This document shows, piece by piece, positions 38,044-47,230 of a stretch of DNA of 64,000 bases. Location: the NCBI RefSeq assembly GCF_037890675.1, contig NZ_CP149574.1:62001-126000 (forward strand), in the 5' to 3' direction. A model generated the notes under the pieces. The model was given only the letters and a program-made list of their open reading frames with translations, made no database searches and had not been told where the DNA came from. This DNA is from Methylovirgula sp. 4M-Z18. Lineage in GTDB: Bacteria; Pseudomonadota; Alphaproteobacteria; Rhizobiales; Beijerinckiaceae. Position 1 is the stretch's first letter; every line of letters starts with the position of its first letter. A program made the translations under genes and the position numbers.

Positions 38044-39447
38044 TTATGCGGCCTCGTCGATATCGCCGTCGTTGTCGCTGTCGGCGTCGAGATCGGCATC
38101 CCCGTCGCTTTCCGCTTTCGCGCCGCGGCGGGGGCCCTTTTGCAAGTTGCCTTCGATCACCTTCAACGCCTCGGTCTCGGTGAGTTTCTGGACCGCTGCG
38201 ATCTCACGCGCCATCCGGTCGAGCGCAGCTTCATAGAGCTGACGCTCGGAGTAGGACTGTTCCGGCTGAGCGTCGGACCGGTAAAGATCGCGGACCACCT
38301 CGGCGATCGCAATCAGGTCGCCGGAATTGATCTTCGCCTCATATTCCTGCGCCCGGCGCGACCACATCGTGCGCTTCACCCGCGCGCGGCCGGTCAGCGT
38401 GTCGAGCGAGCGCTTGACGGTCGCATCGTCGGCGAGCTTGCGCATGCCGACGCTGGTGACTTTCGGCAGCGGCACTTTCAGCGTCAATTTGTCCTTGGCG
38501 AAATTGATGATGAACAGTTCCAGCTTGAAGCCGGCCACTTCCTGCTCTTCGATCGCCAGGATCTGGCCAACGCCGTGGGATGGATAGACCACGAATTCGT
38601 TGGTCTTAAACCCATGACGTGCGGCCGGAGCCTTGGCGGCAGGCTTGACAGCAACCGGCGCCACGGCGGGCTTGGCGGCAGGCGCAGCCGGCTGTTCGAC
38701 CTTCGGCGCAGCCGCACCGGCAGCGGCCTTGGCGGCAGCTTCCTTGGCCGCGGCGGCGCGCACAGCGGCCAGCTTCTCGCCGGGCGTCAGCGCGCGCGGC
38801 GCAGCGACGTCAGCAGGCTTCGCCGCGGCAGCTTGCGCTTTGGAAACAGGCGCTGATTTCGTAGCTTTCGGAGCGGCGGCCGCGCTGGCGCCAGTTTTTT
38901 CAATTTTCTTAGTCACCTTGGTCCTATCATCTGTCTTGGGCATGGACGAAATCGGCTCAGATGCCTGCACGGGCGCTTCCACTTTCACCGGCCCCTTCAG
39001 TTCTACCGGGCTCTTCTTCAACGCGCCTTTCATGGCCGCGGAACTTTTCAGAGCCGGCGCGGGGGTCCTGCTTTTTTCTGTCGTCTTCCTAAGTTCGACC
39101 TTAGGGGGTACCGCTTTTGCGACTTTGGCCTTTGCGGCCTTTTCTTTCGCCAATTTGGCTGCTGCGGCCTTTTTCGCCGCCTCACGCGCTTTCTTGGCGG
39201 CCTCGGCCTTCTTGGCCTCGGCAACTTTTGCCTTGGCAAGCACGGCTTTATCCTTTGCTTTGCCCTTGGCGGTCACGACTTTCGCCGAACTGGTTTTCTT
39301 GGCTGCGGTCTTGCGCGCGGCGGCTGCGGCTCTCTTTTGTGCCGGCGCCTTGGCCACGGCTTTCTTGACTATGGTTTTGGCTGACTTGGTCTTCTTGACA
39401 TTCTTCTTGGTTGGTGCGCTCTTCCCGGTCTTTTTTACGGACGACAT
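38044..39447 (-). CDS. carD: CarD/CdnL-family RNA-polymerase-binding regulator with histone-like N-terminal tail
   Basis: A 467-residue protein. Residues about 285-450 are a complete CarD domain: FKTNEFVVYPSHGVGQILAIEEQEV (Tudor-like, binds RNA polymerase beta), then helical DNA-binding part with MWSRRAQEYEAKINSGD. Residues 1-280 are a low-complexity Lys/Ala/Pro tail like histone H1 (KKNVKKTKSAKT, KAPAQKRAAAAARK), and the end is acidic (DADSDNDGDIDEAA). Ordinary CdnL/CarD is about 170 residues. The start ATG 39447 is preferred since AGGAG precedes it by about 10 bases; an ATG at 39471 lies before that site. Likely affects transcription initiation and perhaps nucleoid structure. Confidence 0.93.
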   Translation of the reverse strand: MSSVKKTGKSAPTKKNVKKTKSAKTIVKKAVAKAPAQKRAAAAARKTAAKKTSSAKVVTAKGKAKDKAVLAKAKVAEAKKAEAAKKAREAAKKAAAAKLAKEKAAKAKVAKAVPPKVELRKTTEKSRTPAPALKSSAAMKGALKKSPVELKGPVKVEAPVQASEPISSMPKTDDRTKVTKKIEKTGASAAAAPKATKSAPVSKAQAAAAKPADVAAPRALTPGEKLAAVRAAAAKEAAAKAAAGAAAPKVEQPAAPAAKPAVAPVAVKPAAKAPAARHGFKTNEFVVYPSHGVGQILAIEEQEVAGFKLELFIINFAKDKLTLKVPLPKVTSVGMRKLADDATVKRSLDTLTGRARVKRTMWSRRAQEYEAKINSGDLIAIAEVVRDLYRSDAQPEQSYSERQLYEAALDRMAREIAAVQKLTETEALKVIEGNLQKGPRRGAKAESDGDADLDADSDNDGDIDEAA

Positions 39448-39845
39448 ACTCGGTACACTCCTGTCATGCACCCGCTTTGGAGACGGGGCGTGCGGCGACC
39501 GCGACCCGGTACTCTGGTCGCAGCCGTCAAGAGGAATGGGTTAGCCGCTGTGATGCGGCCCACTCCCAGTCGTTCCGGACGTCCGGATTACTCCCAATTC
39601 TCGTCATCAAAGGGCAAACGATATCGGCAGCAAAGCCGCGTTACGTAAAACCGCTCAAATCAATGAGAATCAGCCCGCTCGGAGGGCCGAGCAGCATAGA
39701 CTGACGGGAAGATCTCGACTGTTCAGGGCCTTTATATCACAAAAATCGCAAAAATCAAAGGATTGCGTGCGCGAAGCTGCCTTCACGCAACCAATGGTTA
39801 AATCAAATTTCGATGGGCGCGAGATATAACGCGCCCGCAAGAGCC
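39448..39845. other. intergenic, 398 bp: carD promoter region and fdxA terminator-like hairpin
   Basis: No reading frame is supported. The carD promoter must lie here on the minus strand; an AT-rich run around 39725-39765 is a candidate. The fdxA hairpin is listed separately at 39815-39836. Confidence 0.5.
39815..39836 (-). terminator. hairpin after fdxA
   Basis: GGGCGCG pairs with CGCGCCC around an 8-base AT-rich loop, starting 9 bases beyond the fdxA stop; the minus strand continues ATCGAAATTTG. The T run is weak, so confidence is moderate. Confidence 0.55.
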
Positions 39846-40184
39846 TTAATCGCCCTCGCCCGGGTTGGGCGAAAAGTAAGCCTCGAGCTTGCCTGCCTTG
39901 CCGTCGAATTCCTTGCCATCTTCCGGCGGCTCGCGCTTCTGCGTGATATTGGGCCAGGTCTTGGCATATTCGGCGTTCAACTTCAGCCATTTCTCAAGGC
40001 CGGCTTCCGTATCCGGCTTGATCGCCTCTGCCGGGCATTCCGGCTCGCAGACGCCACAGTCGATGCACTCGTCCGGGTGAATGACGAGCATATTCTCGCC
40101 TTCGTAGAAACAGTCGACCGGACAGACCTCCACGCAATCCATATATTTGCATTTGATGCAATTTTCGACGACGACGTAGGTCAT
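39846..40184 (-). CDS. fdxA: 7Fe ferredoxin FdxA
   Basis: A 112-residue cytoplasmic electron carrier with one [3Fe-4S] and one [4Fe-4S] cluster. Cys ligands by comparison with Azotobacter FdI: Cys9, Cys17 and Cys50 for the 3Fe cluster; Cys21, Cys40, Cys43 and Cys46 for the 4Fe cluster ([19 protein letters not shown] and [12 protein letters not shown]). The C-terminal 50 residues are the usual FdxA extension. ATG 40184 is chosen because AGGAG lies 6 bases upstream. It belongs to the conserved helicase-S4-fdxA-carD neighbourhood. Confidence 0.95.
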   Translation of the reverse strand: MTYVVVENCIKCKYMDCVEVCPVDCFYEGENMLVIHPDECIDCGVCEPECPAEAIKPDTEAGLEKWLKLNAEYAKTWPNITQKREPPEDGKEFDGKAGKLEAYFSPNPGEGD

Positions 40185-40336
40185 TTCACGCTCCTGGCGC
40201 CCTTGCACATAGCGTACACGGGCGGCTGGTCAATCCGGTTCGCGGGTTTGCTAACGTCTTTGCGGCCCGCGCGCAAGATTATGTTGCACAACAGGATCTG
40301 GAAAAATGTCGCAAGGGCGCATACCCGTGCCGGCCT

Positions 40337-40714
40337 TCAACCGTTTTTCAACCGGTCGATCGCCCGGCGGTCCTGTTTGGTCGGCCGCCCCTCTCCAGGC
40401 GGGCGGACCTCGCCGGCCTGGACCGCCGGTTCGGGATCGGTAAGCTCTTCAAAAAGGCCTTTGGCCTCCTCATAGGGGCCGCGCCGCGTGCCGCCCTGCA
40501 CCACTTTCAGCACGCGTACCGCTCGGTCCAGCGAAATCGTGATTACATCGCCCTGCCGCACCGCCTTGGACGGCGTCTCGACCTTGACCGAATTGACCCG
40601 GACGTGCCCATCGGTAACGAGCTTGGCCGCCAGCGAGCGGGTCTTGACGACGCGTGCGAACCACAGCCACTTGTCGAGCCGCTGCCGCGCATTGTCCGCC
40701 CCCGCTTCCCTCAT
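40337..40714 (-). CDS. S4-domain RNA-binding protein (Hsp15-like)
   Basis: A 125-residue protein with an N-terminal S4 domain (RLDKWLWFARVVKTRSLAAKLV, then GHVRVNSVKVETPSKAVRQGDVI) and a basic Arg-rich tail, similar to HslR/Hsp15, a heat-shock protein binding stalled 50S subunits. The start lies one base after the helicase stop, so both are made from one transcript with coupled translation. Confidence 0.9.
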   Translation of the reverse strand: MREAGADNARQRLDKWLWFARVVKTRSLAAKLVTDGHVRVNSVKVETPSKAVRQGDVITISLDRAVRVLKVVQGGTRRGPYEEAKGLFEELTDPEPAVQAGEVRPPGEGRPTKQDRRAIDRLKNG

Positions 40715-40715
40715 C

Positions 40716-43700
40716 CTACGTGCTTTTCTTCCCCTCGAGTTCGGCCTTCAAAGCCAAAAGCTTGGCGAAGGGCGAATTGGGATCCGGCGCTTTGTTACTG
40801 GCGCGCTCGCGCGTCTCGGTCGAGGCAAAAACCTTGTCGCCGCGCTGGCGGTCGGGCCGCTGGCCGTTGGGGCGCTGCCGGTGCTGATCGCGCTGGGCAT
40901 TGTCGCGCGGGCCGCGCGGCCCTTCCTGCCGACCTTGTGGGCGTTGCCCCTGCCGCTGCTGCTGTTGCTCGGGCCGTGGCTCCGCCGGCGCTGCCGCAGC
41001 CGCTTCCGGCGCGCTTGGCGCAGCGGCGGCCGGCTTGCCGCGGCGCTGCTGCTGATGGCCCTTGCCGTGATGCGGCTTGCGATGGCCATGATGATGCTGC
41101 CGCTGTTGCCGCCAGACCTCGATCAGCACCACCTCGGCCGGCGTTTCGACGACTGGCTCGGCGCTGGGCGATTCGGTGGGCTCCGCGGCCGCGGCCGACG
41201 GTTCGGACGCCTGTACTTCTGCGACGGCTTCGGCAGGCTGCTCGGACACAGGTTCGGCAACGGCGTCAGCTTCAGTCTTCGGCTCGGACGCCGGCGCCAC
41301 GGCAGCTTCTTCGGCCGGAGCCGCATCCACATGAGCGACCGGCTCAGGCGCCGTCTCCGGTGTGCTTTCGACCGGCGCCGCCATCTCGAGCGGCTCGGCA
41401 GCGGCTTCGGTAGACTCCGCCGTTGCAAGCTCTCCGGTTTCGGGCGCTGCCTCAACGACGGCTGCCGCCTCGGTTTCGGCCAGTTGCTCCTCCGGTTTGC
41501 TCTCGGCTTCCGCCGGCGCGACTTTGACCGGTTCCATCGGTGCCGCCGGAACCAGCGGCACGGTGATCGCAGGGCCGGGGCGCTTGTCCGGCGCATAGCC
41601 GAGCGAGCGCAGAATCGATGCAAAGTCCTCGCCCGAACAGCCGGCGAGCGAGGTCATGCCGACGGTCACGACAAAGCCGTCGCCATCGGCCGTGCCGGCC
41701 GGCGGCTCGCCGGGCGTGACGCCGGGGCGATAATTGATGGCCGGGCGAATGAGATCGGCAAGACGCTCCAGAATATCGACACGCACCGCTCGCTCGCCGC
41801 ACAGCCGGAAACCGGCGACGCGGTAGAGGGTCGCGGGCACCTCCTTGTTCGCCGGGAATGAGGTCCGGCCGGTCGAGGCCATGTGCGGCACTTCGTCGAA
41901 GCCCTTGGCCTCTTCGAGACCGCCGTGTTTCAGCGTCCACAATTGCGCCGCCAGCGAGCGCGGGGCGGGCTTGAGCAGTTGCGGCAGGTAAATGTGATAG
42001 GCGCCGAAACGCAGCCCGAGCTTGCGCAAAGCGGCGCGTGCGTCCTGCGACAGGCCCTTCACCTCGTCGGCGATCCGGGCGCGATCGAGCACACCCAGTG
42101 ATTCGGCTGTCAGAAAGGCGATACCGCGCGCCATGCCTTCGAGGCCTTCGCCCGTCTCCAAGTCGAACAGCGGCCCCAGCAGCTTTTTCACATGCTGCGC
42201 CAGCCATAGATCGAGGCGTTTCTGCACCTGCTCGAGCAGCGCCCCGGAGAGATGCTCGTCGGCCAGCACCCGGACCTGCGGCGCAAGAATCTTGTCACTC
42301 GCCGAAATCTTCGCGACCGGCTCGCCGAGCCAGCGGATCGTGCCGTCCATCGCCAGGGCAAACGCATCGTCGACCGCCTCGTGCAGCCGGTTGGCGCGCG
42401 CCTCGATCTCGCTCGCGAGAGCCTTCAGCGCGGCGGCATTCAGGGTCTTTGCCGCCTCGCCCGCAGCCTGCGGATCGGGGGTGAAGCGGAAGCCTTGCAG
42501 CCCGCCCACATGCTGGCCTTCGACCAACACATCGCCCGTACTCGTGATTTCAGCTTCCAGCATCGCATTCTCTCTTAGACGCCGCCGCAACACGCTGAGA
42601 CGGCGATCCACAAATCTCTGGGTCAGGCGCTCGTGCAGAGCGTCCGACAGCCTGTCCTCTACCTGACGCGCAACGCCCTGCCAATGTTCGGGGTCGCGCA
42701 GCCAATCCGGTCGATTGGCGATATAAGTAAAAGTACGCACTTGGGCAATGCGGTTGGACAAAGAGTCGATATCGCCATCGACACGATCGTTCAGATCGAG
42801 GTTCCGCGCGAACCAGTCGTCCGGAATGCGCCCCGCCCGCACAATATAATGAAAGATGGCCATAGTGAGTTCCGCATGGGCGCTCGGGCTCACCTTGCGG
42901 TAATCGGGGATCTGGCACGCCTCCCACAGGCGCTGCACGTCGGCCCTGGTCGCGGCGATCCGCTTGATTTGCTCGTCCCGCGCCGCAATGTCGAGGATCA
43001 GCACGTCCGTGCCCAGCGGCGCGCGCGTGAGGCCAAGTTCGCTCGGCAGCCGGTCGAGCGAGGCTTGCAGGCCTTCCAAAGTGCTGAAATCGAGATCGGC
43101 ATTGCGCCATTGCAACAAAGAGACTGGATCGAACTCGTGGTTTTCAAGCCGTTCGATCAGTTCTTCGTCGAAAGGCGGGCAACGGCCCGTCGTGCCGAAT
43201 GTGCCGTCCCGCAAATGCCGCCCGGCGCGCCCGGCGATCTGGCCGAACTCCGCCGGGTTGAGCCGGCGGAACTGCCAGCCGTCGAATTTGCGGTCGGAGG
43301 CAAAGGCGATGTGATCGACGTCGAGATTGAGCCCCATGCCGATCGCGTCGGTGGCGACGATGTAATCAACATCGCCATTTTGAAACATATCGACCTGGGC
43401 GTTGCGGGTGCGCGGCGACAAAGCCCCGAGCACCACCGCCGCGCCGCCGCGCTGGCGGCGGATGAATTCGGCAATGGCGTAAACATCTTCGGCCGAAAAG
43501 GCGACGATGCCGGACCGGGACGGCAAGCGCGACAATTTCCGGTCGCCGGCAAAGCTCAAGGTCGAGAGGCGCGGCCGGCTGATGATGTTGACGCCGGGAA
43601 TGAGTTCCCGCAGCACCCGCTCCATCGTGCCCGAACCGATGAGCAGAGTCTCCTCGCGGCCGCGCCGGTTGAGCACGCGGTCGGTGAACACGTGGCCGCG

Positions 43701-44051
43701 GTCGAGGTCGGCGCCGAGTTGGACTTCGTCGATGGCGAGAAAAGCGACATCGAGATCGCGCGGCATCGCCTCGACCGTAGCAATCCAGTAGGACGGGTTG
43801 CGCGGCTTGATCTTTTCTTCGCCGGTGATCAGCGCAACCCGTTCCGCCCCCACGCGCGCGACGACGCGATTATAGACTTCGCGCGCCAGCAGCCGCAGGG
43901 GCAGCCCGATGATGCCCGAGGAATGCGCCAACAGCCGCTCGATCGCATAATGGGTCTTGCCCGTATTGGTCGGACCGAGAATGGCGGTGACGGTGAGCGA
44001 ACGGTCGGCAGGTTTCAAAGAACGTGGCGCCGGGACGGCGATATTCATCAA
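40716..44051 (-). CDS. SUV3-type DExH RNA helicase with long low-complexity C-terminus
   Basis: A 1111-residue helicase. Walker A GPTNTGKT (26-33), DEVQ box (FLAIDEVQLGAD), motif VI-like QIAGRAGR and a middle domain match bacterial homologues of mitochondrial Suv3. Residues from about 850 are low complexity: first acidic and Ala/Pro/Glu-rich, then basic with many Gln/Arg/Gly/His, ending before KLLALKAELEGKKST. The tail may recruit RNA or partners such as RNase; role in RNA turnover is inferred. First gene of the cluster; the S4 gene follows after 1 base. Confidence 0.92.
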   Translation of the reverse strand: MMNIAVPAPRSLKPADRSLTVTAILGPTNTGKTHYAIERLLAHSSGIIGLPLRLLAREVYNRVVARVGAERVALITGEEKIKPRNPSYWIATVEAMPRDLDVAFLAIDEVQLGADLDRGHVFTDRVLNRRGREETLLIGSGTMERVLRELIPGVNIISRPRLSTLSFAGDRKLSRLPSRSGIVAFSAEDVYAIAEFIRRQRGGAAVVLGALSPRTRNAQVDMFQNGDVDYIVATDAIGMGLNLDVDHIAFASDRKFDGWQFRRLNPAEFGQIAGRAGRHLRDGTFGTTGRCPPFDEELIERLENHEFDPVSLLQWRNADLDFSTLEGLQASLDRLPSELGLTRAPLGTDVLILDIAARDEQIKRIAATRADVQRLWEACQIPDYRKVSPSAHAELTMAIFHYIVRAGRIPDDWFARNLDLNDRVDGDIDSLSNRIAQVRTFTYIANRPDWLRDPEHWQGVARQVEDRLSDALHERLTQRFVDRRLSVLRRRLRENAMLEAEITSTGDVLVEGQHVGGLQGFRFTPDPQAAGEAAKTLNAAALKALASEIEARANRLHEAVDDAFALAMDGTIRWLGEPVAKISASDKILAPQVRVLADEHLSGALLEQVQKRLDLWLAQHVKKLLGPLFDLETGEGLEGMARGIAFLTAESLGVLDRARIADEVKGLSQDARAALRKLGLRFGAYHIYLPQLLKPAPRSLAAQLWTLKHGGLEEAKGFDEVPHMASTGRTSFPANKEVPATLYRVAGFRLCGERAVRVDILERLADLIRPAINYRPGVTPGEPPAGTADGDGFVVTVGMTSLAGCSGEDFASILRSLGYAPDKRPGPAITVPLVPAAPMEPVKVAPAEAESKPEEQLAETEAAAVVEAAPETGELATAESTEAAAEPLEMAAPVESTPETAPEPVAHVDAAPAEEAAVAPASEPKTEADAVAEPVSEQPAEAVAEVQASEPSAAAAEPTESPSAEPVVETPAEVVLIEVWRQQRQHHHGHRKPHHGKGHQQQRRGKPAAAAPSAPEAAAAAPAEPRPEQQQQRQGQRPQGRQEGPRGPRDNAQRDQHRQRPNGQRPDRQRGDKVFASTETRERASNKAPDPNSPFAKLLALKAELEGKKST

Positions 44052-44497
44052 ATGTCGATGTCCGTGACAGGTTAACGCCTATATAGGCACGCTCCGGCTT
44101 TTTGGGAAACGAAAGTGCCAATTTTGCGGGAGCTACGCCGCAATATCCCAAGACAATTGCGCCAAAATGGCACGTCTGAGCGGCACCGTCTTCACCTTCC
44201 GAACGGGGCACGAACGAATCGCGAAGGAATCACCGACTCGATCCGAGTCACTTTTTGTTCATCGCAACATGTGGTGCATGCTGGATTGGGGCAGCCTAAT
44301 TCTTGTAAAACAGGCCTATTTCCGGGCGCTTCCGCCAGCGGCTCGCCGCAGCGACGAAAGGACTCCGAATCGCAATTTTGTCAACGGGACAAGTGACGAA
44401 TGGCCGCGATTCAATCGCGTTGGATTTTTGCCCTTTACAGGGAACGGCAAATCCTATATTTCACCTATTAGTTAATTAACCTAATGGTGTATTAACA
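44052..44497. other. intergenic, 446 bp, divergent promoters, no gene seen
   Basis: Separates the helicase (minus) from the ArsR regulator (plus). It holds promoters for both; the operator-like palindrome at 44462-44489 is listed separately. No coding frame or RNA is supported. Confidence 0.5.
44462..44489. promoter_or_regulatory. palindromic operator candidate upstream of arsR-type gene
   Basis: A 28-base dyad centred on TTAATTAA with outer arms CACC and GGTG; 10 of 14 base pairs match. It starts 36 bases before the ATG of the ArsR-type gene and overlaps its likely promoter. Autoregulation by that protein is inference. Confidence 0.6.
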
Positions 44498-44842
44498 ATG
44501 CAAGACCACCTCTCGGCCACCTTTTCCGCCCTCGCCGATCCGACCCGTCGGGCCATGCTCGCCCGATTGGCGCTCGGCGAAGCGTCGGTGAAGGAACTCG
44601 CCGAACCGTTCCACATCACCCCGCCGGCCATCACCAAGCATCTCAAAGTCTTGGAGAAAGCCGGTCTCATCACCCGCGGGCGTGCCGCCCAATGGCGTCC
44701 GTGCAAGCTCGACGCCGCGCCTCTGCGCGAGATCTCGGATTGGGTCGAACAATACCGCCAGCACTGGGAACAGCGGCTGGATCGTCTCGAAGATTACCTG
44801 CGCCAATTGCAATCAGAAGGAAGTGACCATGGGACAGACTAG
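44498..44842 (+). CDS. ArsR-family HTH regulator
   Basis: A 114-residue winged-helix protein: FSALADPTRRAMLARLALGEASVKELAEPFHITPPAITKHLKVLEKAGLI is the ArsR/SmtB core (two segments shown in one line but continuous helices 1-4). No metal-binding ELCVCDL motif is present. This subtype is usually paired with an AHSA1/SRPBCC gene, as it is here, overlapping by 14 bases. Likely represses its own operon, with an unknown ligand. Confidence 0.9.
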   Translation: MQDHLSATFSALADPTRRAMLARLALGEASVKELAEPFHITPPAITKHLKVLEKAGLITRGRAAQWRPCKLDAAPLREISDWVEQYRQHWEQRLDRLEDYLRQLQSEGSDHGTD

Positions 44843-45815
44843 TCAGGCCGCCTTTGCCTCACCCACCGCCGACCGCGAAATCGTGATCACGCGCTTGTTC
44901 GCCGCGCCGCGCGACCTCGTTTGGGAGGCCTGGACCGAACCGAAGCTGCTGGTGAATTGGTGGGGGCCGGACGGCTTTACCACGACGATCGACGTCATGG
45001 ATGTGCGGGTCGGCGGCACCTGGAATCTCGTGATGCACGGGCCAGACGGCACGAAATATCCCAATTTCAGCGTGTTCACCGAAGTGGCGAAACCGGAGCG
45101 GCTCGCTTACGAACATCACGGCGGCCGCGAAGGTGGCCCCGACGATGCGGCTTTCATCGCCACCGCAACCTTCGAGCCGACAAGCCCGCACACGACGCAA
45201 GTCACCCTGCGCATGCTCTTCCCGACCGCCGCCGCCCGCGATCACGTGGCGCACGAATATGGCGCGATCGAAGGCGGCAAGCAGACCTTCAACCGGTTGG
45301 AACAGCAGCTCATGACCATGGCGGACGACGGGGTCTTCACCATTTCGCGCATTTTCGACGCGCCGCGCGACCTGGTGTTCCAGGCCTGGACCAAGCCCGA
45401 GCATCTCGCAAACTGGTGGGGGCCGAAGGGGTGCAAGATGCGCGTGATCCATCTCGATCTGCGCCCAGGCGGCGAGTTCCATTATTCCATGGCCATGCCC
45501 AATGGAGGCCCGGAAATATGGGGCAAATTCATCTACCGCGAGATCAGCCCGCCGGCGCGGCTCGTGTTCACCAACGCCTTTGCCGATGCAGAGGGCAATG
45601 TCATCCGCAGCTTCTTCAGCCAGACCTGGCCGCTCGAAGTGCTCAACATCCTCACCCTGACTGAGGACAACGGCCGGACCACCTTCACCTTGCGCAGCAG
45701 CCCCGTCAGTGCCAGCGAGGAGGAACGGGCGACCTTCATCGGGATGGTCCCGAGCATGCAGCAGGGCTGGAGCGGCACGCTCGATCAACTGGCCGATTTT
45801 CTCAAACAGGGCTGA
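44829..45815 (+). CDS. tandem SRPBCC (AHSA1-like) protein
   Basis: A 328-residue protein made of two AHSA1-like helix-grip domains. The first begins REIVITRLFAAPRDLVWEAW and the second begins DGVFTISRIFDAPRDLVFQAW; both contain NWWGP. The domains form a ligand pocket in related proteins; the ligand is unknown. Usually each domain is a separate protein, so this is a fusion or internal duplication. The ATG at 44829 overlaps the ArsR-type gene by 14 bases. Confidence 0.88.
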   Translation: MGQTSQAAFASPTADREIVITRLFAAPRDLVWEAWTEPKLLVNWWGPDGFTTTIDVMDVRVGGTWNLVMHGPDGTKYPNFSVFTEVAKPERLAYEHHGGREGGPDDAAFIATATFEPTSPHTTQVTLRMLFPTAAARDHVAHEYGAIEGGKQTFNRLEQQLMTMADDGVFTISRIFDAPRDLVFQAWTKPEHLANWWGPKGCKMRVIHLDLRPGGEFHYSMAMPNGGPEIWGKFIYREISPPARLVFTNAFADAEGNVIRSFFSQTWPLEVLNILTLTEDNGRTTFTLRSSPVSASEEERATFIGMVPSMQQGWSGTLDQLADFLKQG

Positions 45816-45824
45816 TCTTTTTGG

Positions 45825-45847
45825 GGCGCGGGTGGAAAACCCGCGCC
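45825..45847. terminator. hairpin between convergent SRPBCC and DUF3108 genes
   Basis: GGCGCGGGT pairs perfectly with ACCCGCGCC around a 5-base loop, in the 31-base gap between convergent stops. No T run follows on either strand. Confidence 0.5.
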
Positions 45848-46656
45848 TACTTCCCTTTCGCGGTGGCGTCCCCGCTTACAGAAAATTCCGTCGCATCCAT
45901 CTGTGCGCGGCCGGCCATGGTCATGACCGCGGCGTGATAGGGCATGAGCAGATGGGTATTGCCGACCGGTGCCAGCCAAATCTCCATGTCCTTGTTATCG
46001 GCCATATATTGGGTGGGCTTGCGGTTGCGCCGGTGGCCAGCGATCGGCGTATAGCGCACGGCGCAGACGGCAACCGGACCGCTATACCCGTTGCCCTCGA
46101 CATGTTCGGTGCTCTTATACGTCATGGTGATATCGAACCGCGCGCCGCCGTCGAAGACCGGCAAGGTCCGATTGCAGGCTGAGGGAGAATTCACGTCACC
46201 GTCCGTCGTGGGCATGAGCAGCGCGCTCATCGGGTCGACGATCCCGCGCTGGTCGCCCGCACTCAGTGGAATCCGGTCCGGGCTCGGGTCGAACGGCGGC
46301 TCGATCTCGATCGCTTTCGCGGCATTGCTCGCAAGGGCCATGCGGATCGTCCGGCTCATCTGCGCGTTGGCGGCCGTGACCGCGAAAGCGTTGGGCGACA
46401 GATGGGTGCCGTTGATCGTCCCCGTCGCTGTCACGGCCCCCTTGCTGGACGATACGATGGCCGCGATGCCCGACACGCGGGCACTGCCTTCGAGCTTATA
46501 GGTGCTCGGCGTGAACGTGGCATTGATACCGGCCTGGCCCACGGTCAGGCCGATTAAGCTGAGCGTGTAGCGCGCTTTGAGCGTTTCGGCGCCGGCCGGA
46601 CTGGCCAGCAGCGCGAAAATCGCGCAACAGGTGGTAAAAAGACGTGACGAGGGCAT
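45847..46656 (-). CDS. DUF3108-family periplasmic protein
   Basis: A 269-residue protein with a signal peptide (MPSSRLFTTCCAIFALLASPAGA) and the DUF3108 pattern: LKARYTLSLIGLTVGQAGINAT at the start of the mature part and DPMSALLMP in the middle. The family is widespread in alphaproteobacteria, probably a beta-rich outer-envelope protein of unknown role. The ATG 46656 is chosen since GGA lies 7 bases ahead; a TTG at 46668 is also possible. Confidence 0.8.
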   Translation of the reverse strand: MPSSRLFTTCCAIFALLASPAGAETLKARYTLSLIGLTVGQAGINATFTPSTYKLEGSARVSGIAAIVSSSKGAVTATGTINGTHLSPNAFAVTAANAQMSRTIRMALASNAAKAIEIEPPFDPSPDRIPLSAGDQRGIVDPMSALLMPTTDGDVNSPSACNRTLPVFDGGARFDITMTYKSTEHVEGNGYSGPVAVCAVRYTPIAGHRRNRKPTQYMADNKDMEIWLAPVGNTHLLMPYHAAVMTMAGRAQMDATEFSVSGDATAKGK

Positions 46657-46797
46657 CGACCAATCCAAACAAATAGTGAATCATGGCGGAGTCTGACGAG
46701 ATCGCACCCTTCTGTCGAGCCAAATTCTGACGATCTTGAGGCGCGCCATGCAGATTTGATGCAACTGGCGCATATATTGCTTATGAGGCCCTCGACC

Positions 46798-47196
46798 ATG
46801 CTCGAAGCCAAGACATTGAGCATTTCCATCCCCCGCCCCTGGCAGGATCTCTATGAAGCGATCTGGCGGCCGGAATTCTTCCCGAAATGGGCGTCCGGCC
46901 TCAGCTCCTCGGCGCTGACCTGGGACGGTGAGCAATGGCGGGCGCAGGGCCCAGAGGGGCCGATCCGCATCCGTTTCAGCGCTCACAACCCCTACGGCAT
47001 CATGGATCACACCGTCGACACCGGGATGGGCGAGCCGGTTTACGTCCCGATGCGGGTGCTCGCCAATGGCGACGGCGCCGAGGTGATGCTGACCATCTTC
47101 TGCCAGCCGGCCATGACGGCTGAAAAATTCGAGGCGGACCTGCAATGGGTGGAGGGGGACTTGCAGGCCTTGAAGGCTCTAACAATTGCAGGATAG
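46798..47196 (+). CDS. SRPBCC-family protein (polyketide cyclase-like)
   Basis: A 132-residue helix-grip protein: LSISIPRPWQDLYEAIWRPEFFPKW, then PIRIRFSAHNPYGIMDHTVD and the C-terminal helix QWVEGDLQALKAL. The ligand is unknown. The start at 46798 is favoured because GAGG at 46785-46788 lies 9 bases ahead; upstream in-frame ATGs at 46756 and 46783 lack such a site. Divergent from the DUF3108 gene, sharing a 141-base gap. Confidence 0.75.
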   Translation: MLEAKTLSISIPRPWQDLYEAIWRPEFFPKWASGLSSSALTWDGEQWRAQGPEGPIRIRFSAHNPYGIMDHTVDTGMGEPVYVPMRVLANGDGAEVMLTIFCQPAMTAEKFEADLQWVEGDLQALKALTIAG

Positions 47197-47230
47197 GCAA
47201 TTTTCCCTGTTTTTTGACCATGGGTTTTGC

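Noticed and set aside
44248-44262. 15-base match to the poxB LexA-like region (TCACTTTTTGTTCAT)
   Set aside because: The left GTTC half-site is missing, and 15-base repeats are expected a few times by chance in 64 kb.
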